Source: Citrobacter freundii (lineage in GTDB: Bacteria; Pseudomonadota; Gammaproteobacteria; Enterobacterales; Enterobacteriaceae). Taken from it: a stretch of 64,000 nt of DNA. The notes beneath the pieces were generated by a model, which had not been told where the DNA came from, did no database searches, and worked only from the letters and a program-made list of their open reading frames with translations. Of the stretch, positions 60,857 to 64,000 are shown in pieces. Location: the NCBI RefSeq assembly GCF_011077955.1, contig NZ_JAALBX010000002.1:1-64000 (forward strand). Direction: 5' to 3'. The translations under genes were made by a program, and so were the position numbers. Position 1 is the stretch's first letter; each line of letters opens with the position of its first letter.

Positions 60857-61942
60857 ATGACTCAGGTCTACAATTTTAGTTCTGGCCCGGCGATGTTGCC
60901 GGCAGATGTAATGCTTTTGGCCCAGCAGGAATTACGTGACTGGCAGGGATTAGGCACATCGGTCATGGAGGTCAGTCATCGCGGTAAACCCTTTATCGCG
61001 GTTGCTGAAGAGGCTGAAAAAGATTTTCGCGATCTGCTGCGCATCCCCTCAAATTACAAAGTATTGTTCTGTCACGGCGGCGGTCGCGGCCAATTCTCAG
61101 CTATTCCGCTTAACCTGCTCGGCGATAAAACCACGGCAGATTATGTTGATGGCGGCTACTGGGCGGCGAGCGCGGTTAAAGAAGCGCATAAATACCTGAC
61201 GCCGAACGTCATCGACGCCAAAATTACCGTTGACGGCAAACGCGCCATTAAACCTATGAGCGAATGGCAGCTTTCTGACGACGCGGCTTATCTGCATTAC
61301 TGCCCTAATGAAACCATTGATGGTATTGCCATTAATGACACCCCGGATTTTGGCGATGCCATCGTTACTGCCGATTTTTCCTCGACTATTCTTTCCCATC
61401 CGATTGATATTTCACGTTACGGCGTAATTTACGCAGGCGCGCAGAAAAATATCGGCCCGGCCGGGCTTACCATTGTCATCGTACGAGATGACCTGCTTGG
61501 CAAAGCGCATTCTGTTTGCCCATCCATTATTGATTACACTGTGCTTAGCGAAAACGACTCGATGTTCAACACGCCGCCGACCTTTGCCTGGTATCTCTCA
61601 GGCCTGGTCTTCAAATGGCTCAAGCAACAAGGTGGGGTGGAGGCGATGGATCGCATTAACCAGCAAAAAGCAGAACTGCTGTATGGCGTCATCGATAATA
61701 GCGATTTTTATCGTAATGATGTGGCGAGCGCGAACCGTTCACGCATGAACGTGCCGTTCCAGTTGGCTGACAGCAATCTTGACAACCTTTTCCTGGAAGA
61801 GTCGTTTAAAGCGGGTCTTCATGCACTAAAAGGCCACCGCGTTGTTGGCGGCATGCGTGCTTCTATTTATAACGCTATGCCGTTAGAAGGCGTGAAAGCG
61901 CTGACTGATTTTATGATTGATTTTGAGCGTCGCCACGGTTAA
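60857..61942 (+). CDS. serC: Phosphoserine aminotransferase
   Basis: PLP-dependent enzyme of serine and pyridoxine biosynthesis that interconverts 3-phosphohydroxypyruvate and phosphoserine. The product has 361 residues (362 in E. coli). It starts [11 protein letters not shown]. The PLP lysine lies in [12 protein letters not shown] near residue 197, and H-G-G-G-R-G-Q-F near 73 contacts phosphate. It forms the serC-aroA operon with the next gene. Confidence 0.97.
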   Translation: MTQVYNFSSGPAMLPADVMLLAQQELRDWQGLGTSVMEVSHRGKPFIAVAEEAEKDFRDLLRIPSNYKVLFCHGGGRGQFSAIPLNLLGDKTTADYVDGGYWAASAVKEAHKYLTPNVIDAKITVDGKRAIKPMSEWQLSDDAAYLHYCPNETIDGIAINDTPDFGDAIVTADFSSTILSHPIDISRYGVIYAGAQKNIGPAGLTIVIVRDDLLGKAHSVCPSIIDYTVLSENDSMFNTPPTFAWYLSGLVFKWLKQQGGVEAMDRINQQKAELLYGVIDNSDFYRNDVASANRSRMNVPFQLADSNLDNLFLEESFKAGLHALKGHRVVGGMRASIYNAMPLEGVKALTDFMIDFERRHG

Positions 61943-61963
61943 ATCCTCGTTATTGTTTCTCTT

Positions 61964-61995
61964 CCCCGCAGCGTGTCTGCGGGGCTTTTATTTTG
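61964..61995 (+). terminator. Hairpin between serC and aroA
   Basis: A 7-bp GC-rich stem (61964-61970 with 61978-61984) followed by CTTTTATTTT, only 19 bases before the aroA ATG. It likely reduces, rather than stops, transcription into aroA, as described for this operon in E. coli. Confidence 0.7.
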
Positions 61996-62013
61996 TTGAC
62001 CGAGAGTTTTTTC

Positions 62014-63300
62014 ATGCAGGAATCCCTGACTTTACAGCCCATTGCGCACGTTGAGGGCACCATTAATCTTCCCGGCTCGAAAAGCGTCTCTAACCGCGCG
62101 CTGCTGCTTGCTGCCTTAGCCAAGGGCAAAACCGTTCTCACCAACCTGTTAGACAGCGACGACGTTCGTCATATGTTGAATGCCCTGAACGCGCTCGGCG
62201 TCGACGTGGTGCTTTCAGACGATCGTCGGCGCTGCGAAGTTACCGGGCTTGGCGGTCCGTTCAAAGCGAATGGCGCGCTCGAGTTATTTTTAGGGAATGC
62301 CGGTACCGCGATGCGTCCGCTTGCGGCGGCGCTTTGTCTTGGTCATAACGATGTTGTGCTCACAGGCGAACCGCGTATGAAAGAGCGCCCGATAGGTCAT
62401 CTGGTGGATGCGCTACGCCAGGGCGGCGCACAGATTGACTATCTGGAGCAGGAACACTATCCACCGCTGCGCCTGCGCGGAGGATTTACTGGCGGGCATG
62501 TTGAGGTTGACGGCAGGGTTTCCAGCCAGTTCTTAACCGCGCTACTGATGACTGCGCCGCTGGCGGAGCAGGACACCGTTATCACCATTAAAGGCGATCT
62601 GGTGTCTAAACCGTATATCGATATCACGCTGCATTTAATGAAAACCTTCGGTGTCGCGGTGGAAAACAGCGCGTACCAGCGTTTTGTGATTCGCGGCGGG
62701 CAAACTTACCAGGCGCCGGGTGAATATCTGGTCGAAGGCGATGCATCCTCTGCCTCTTATTTCCTTGCCGCGGCGGCAATTAAAGGCGGCACGATTAAAG
62801 TGACCGGCATTGGTCGCAACAGCGTACAAGGCGACATCCGCTTTGCCGACGTGCTGGAAAAAATGGGCGCCCAGATTACCTGGGGAGAAGATTTTATCGC
62901 CTGCACCCGGGGTTCTCTCAACGCCATTGATATGGACATGAACCATATTCCCGATGCCGCGATGACCATCGCGACCACAGCGCTGTTCGCTAAAGGGACG
63001 ACTACATTACGTAATATTTATAACTGGCGCGTTAAAGAGACCGACCGCCTGGCCGCCATGGCCATTGAGTTGCGTAAAGTGGGGGCGACAGTGGAAGAGG
63101 GGCATGATTTTATTACGGTTACGCCACCAGAGCAGCTGCGTTTTGCTGATATCGGCACCTATAACGATCACCGCATGGCGATGTGTTTTTCGTTAGTTGC
63201 GCTGTCGGATACGCCGGTTACGATACTCGACCCGAAATGTACCGCAAAAACATTCCCTGATTATTTCGAACAACTGGCGCGTTTAAGTCAGCCTGCCTGA
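62014..63300 (+). CDS. aroA: 5-enolpyruvylshikimate-3-phosphate synthase
   Basis: Shikimate pathway enzyme that joins shikimate-3-phosphate and phosphoenolpyruvate; it is the target of glyphosate. It has 428 residues (427 in E. coli). Motifs are [10 protein letters not shown] near 20-29, the wild-type [12 protein letters not shown] near 93-104 and D-H-R-M-A-M near 384. The frame opens at 61993, but the ATG at 62014 gives the usual Q-E-S-L-T-L-Q-P start and lies past the hairpin. Confidence 0.97.
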   Translation: MQESLTLQPIAHVEGTINLPGSKSVSNRALLLAALAKGKTVLTNLLDSDDVRHMLNALNALGVDVVLSDDRRRCEVTGLGGPFKANGALELFLGNAGTAMRPLAAALCLGHNDVVLTGEPRMKERPIGHLVDALRQGGAQIDYLEQEHYPPLRLRGGFTGGHVEVDGRVSSQFLTALLMTAPLAEQDTVITIKGDLVSKPYIDITLHLMKTFGVAVENSAYQRFVIRGGQTYQAPGEYLVEGDASSASYFLAAAAIKGGTIKVTGIGRNSVQGDIRFADVLEKMGAQITWGEDFIACTRGSLNAIDMDMNHIPDAAMTIATTALFAKGTTTLRNIYNWRVKETDRLAAMAIELRKVGATVEEGHDFITVTPPEQLRFADIGTYNDHRMAMCFSLVALSDTPVTILDPKCTAKTFPDYFEQLARLSQPA

Positions 63301-63305
63301 TAACA

Positions 63306-63335
63306 GGGCCGCAGATTATCTGCGGTCCTTTCCTT
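63306..63335 (+). terminator. Terminator of aroA
   Basis: A 10-bp stem with one G-T pair (63306-63315 with 63319-63328), followed by a T-rich run, just after the aroA stop. Confidence 0.75.
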
Positions 63336-63430
63336 TTTGTCTTTACGCCGCAGTTGCGCAATTCTTCTACACTCAGCCTCATTCGTTGCGATATTTCACG
63401 TGAAAAGTAACAACCCTTTAGGTTGCGGCG

Positions 63431-63436
63431 TATAAT
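63431..63436 (+). promoter_or_regulatory. Candidate -10 element of cmk
   Basis: A perfect TATAAT, 47 bases before the cmk ATG. No good -35 word is seen at the usual distance, so the promoter call is tentative. Confidence 0.4.
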
Positions 63437-63483
63437 GTTCGCCGTTCACGTTTCTGGCATGCCATAAATTGAAGGAGAGTAAG

Positions 63484-64000
63484 ATGACGGCAACAGCCCC
63501 GGTGATTACCGTTGATGGGCCAAGTGGCGCGGGCAAAGGCACGCTATGTAAAGCCTTGGCTGAAGCATTGCAGTGGCATTTGCTGGATTCTGGCGCTATT
63601 TACCGCGTTCTGGCGTTAGCCGCGTTGCATCACCACGTCGATGTATCCTCTGAAGAAGCGTTGGTACCGTTAGCAGCGCATCTGGATGTGCGCTTTGTGG
63701 CGACCAACGACGCGCTGGAAGTGATCCTCGAAGGGGAAGATGTGAGCGGCGAAATCCGCACTCAGGACGTCGCCAATGCCGCCTCTCAGGTGGCCGCTTT
63801 TCCGCGGGTGCGTGAAGCGTTATTGCGCCGCCAGCGTGCGTTTCGCGAATTACCTGGCCTCATTGCCGACGGTCGCGATATGGGCACTGTCGTATTCCCC
63901 GATGCGCCTGTGAAAATTTTCCTTGACGCCTCTTCCGAAGAGCGTGCGCAGCGCCGCATGCTACAGTTGCAGGAAAAGGGCTTTAGTGTTAACTTTGAAC
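63484..64000 (+). CDS. cmk: Cytidylate kinase (5' part, cut by window end)
   Basis: Phosphorylates CMP and dCMP with ATP. The first 172 residues are in the window and match E. coli Cmk closely. The P-loop G-P-S-G-A-G-K-G-T is at 12-20, L-L-D-S-G-A-I-Y-R follows near 33-41, and A-D-G-R-D-M-G-T is near 127. AAGGAGAG precedes the ATG. The gene runs past the window edge. In E. coli K-12, ycaL lies between aroA and cmk; it is absent here. Confidence 0.96.
   Translation, partial: MTATAPVITVDGPSGAGKGTLCKALAEALQWHLLDSGAIYRVLALAALHHHVDVSSEEALVPLAAHLDVRFVATNDALEVILEGEDVSGEIRTQDVANAASQVAAFPRVREALLRRQRAFRELPGLIADGRDMGTVVFPDAPVKIFLDASSEERAQRRMLQLQEKGFSVNFE

Overview
The window is about 64 kb of chromosome from a member of the Enterobacteriaceae. 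Almost every gene has a full-length match, from memory, to an Escherichia coli K-12 gene, in the same order and orientation as the K-12 segment from grxA to cmk. Several differences argue against Escherichia itself: no tRNA gene between clpA and infA, no dmsABC/ycaC block between serS and ycaD, no ycaL between aroA and cmk, an extra DoxX-family gene between poxB and hcr, and an acyltransferase gene between pflA and pflB. I cannot name the genus from the sequence alone. I saw no insertion sequence, prophage, CRISPR array, rRNA or tRNA gene.

Layout. 1-9.4 kb: redox and repair genes (grxA, ybjC, nfsA, rimK), ybjN, the putrescine importer potFGHI, ybjO and the 23S rRNA methylase rlmC. 9.4-10.4 kb: a gene-free, strongly structured block of inverted, tandem and direct repeats, the most unusual part of the window. 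10.4-14.2 kb: the arginine ABC transporter artPIQM and artJ. 14.4-24.9 kb: envelope genes (ybjP, ybjQ, amiD), two SDR-like proteins, threonine aldolase, pyruvate oxidase, a DoxX protein, and the hybrid-cluster protein hcp with its reductase hcr. 25-33 kb: lysine exporter lysO, aquaporin aqpZ, the OLD-like ybjD, ybjX, and the MacAB export pump. 33-41 kb: cspD, the clpSA protease unit, infA and aat of the N-end rule pathway, and the cydDC exporter. 41-52 kb: trxB, lrp, ftsK, lolA, rarA, serS and the MFS protein ycaD. 52-60 kb: anaerobic formate metabolism (pflA, pflB, focA), interrupted by an AT-rich acyltransferase gene, then ycaO and ycaP. 60-64 kb: serC-aroA and the start of cmk.

Functional links. 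Aat adds Leu/Phe to N-termini, ClpS recognises such N-degrons and ClpA unfolds them, so the N-end rule branch sits within 4 kb. GrxA, TrxB and CydDC all serve thiol balance. Candidate ARG boxes lie upstream of artJ and lysO, tying two basic amino acid transport genes to ArgR. A candidate NsrR operator lies just upstream of hcp-hcr, and FNR-like boxes lie upstream of hcp and focA-pflB, matching nitrosative stress and anaerobic control.

Gene calls rest on remembered family sequences, motifs and synteny; no database search was run. Several starts were moved downstream of the longest reading frame on the basis of ribosome-binding sites and family length.
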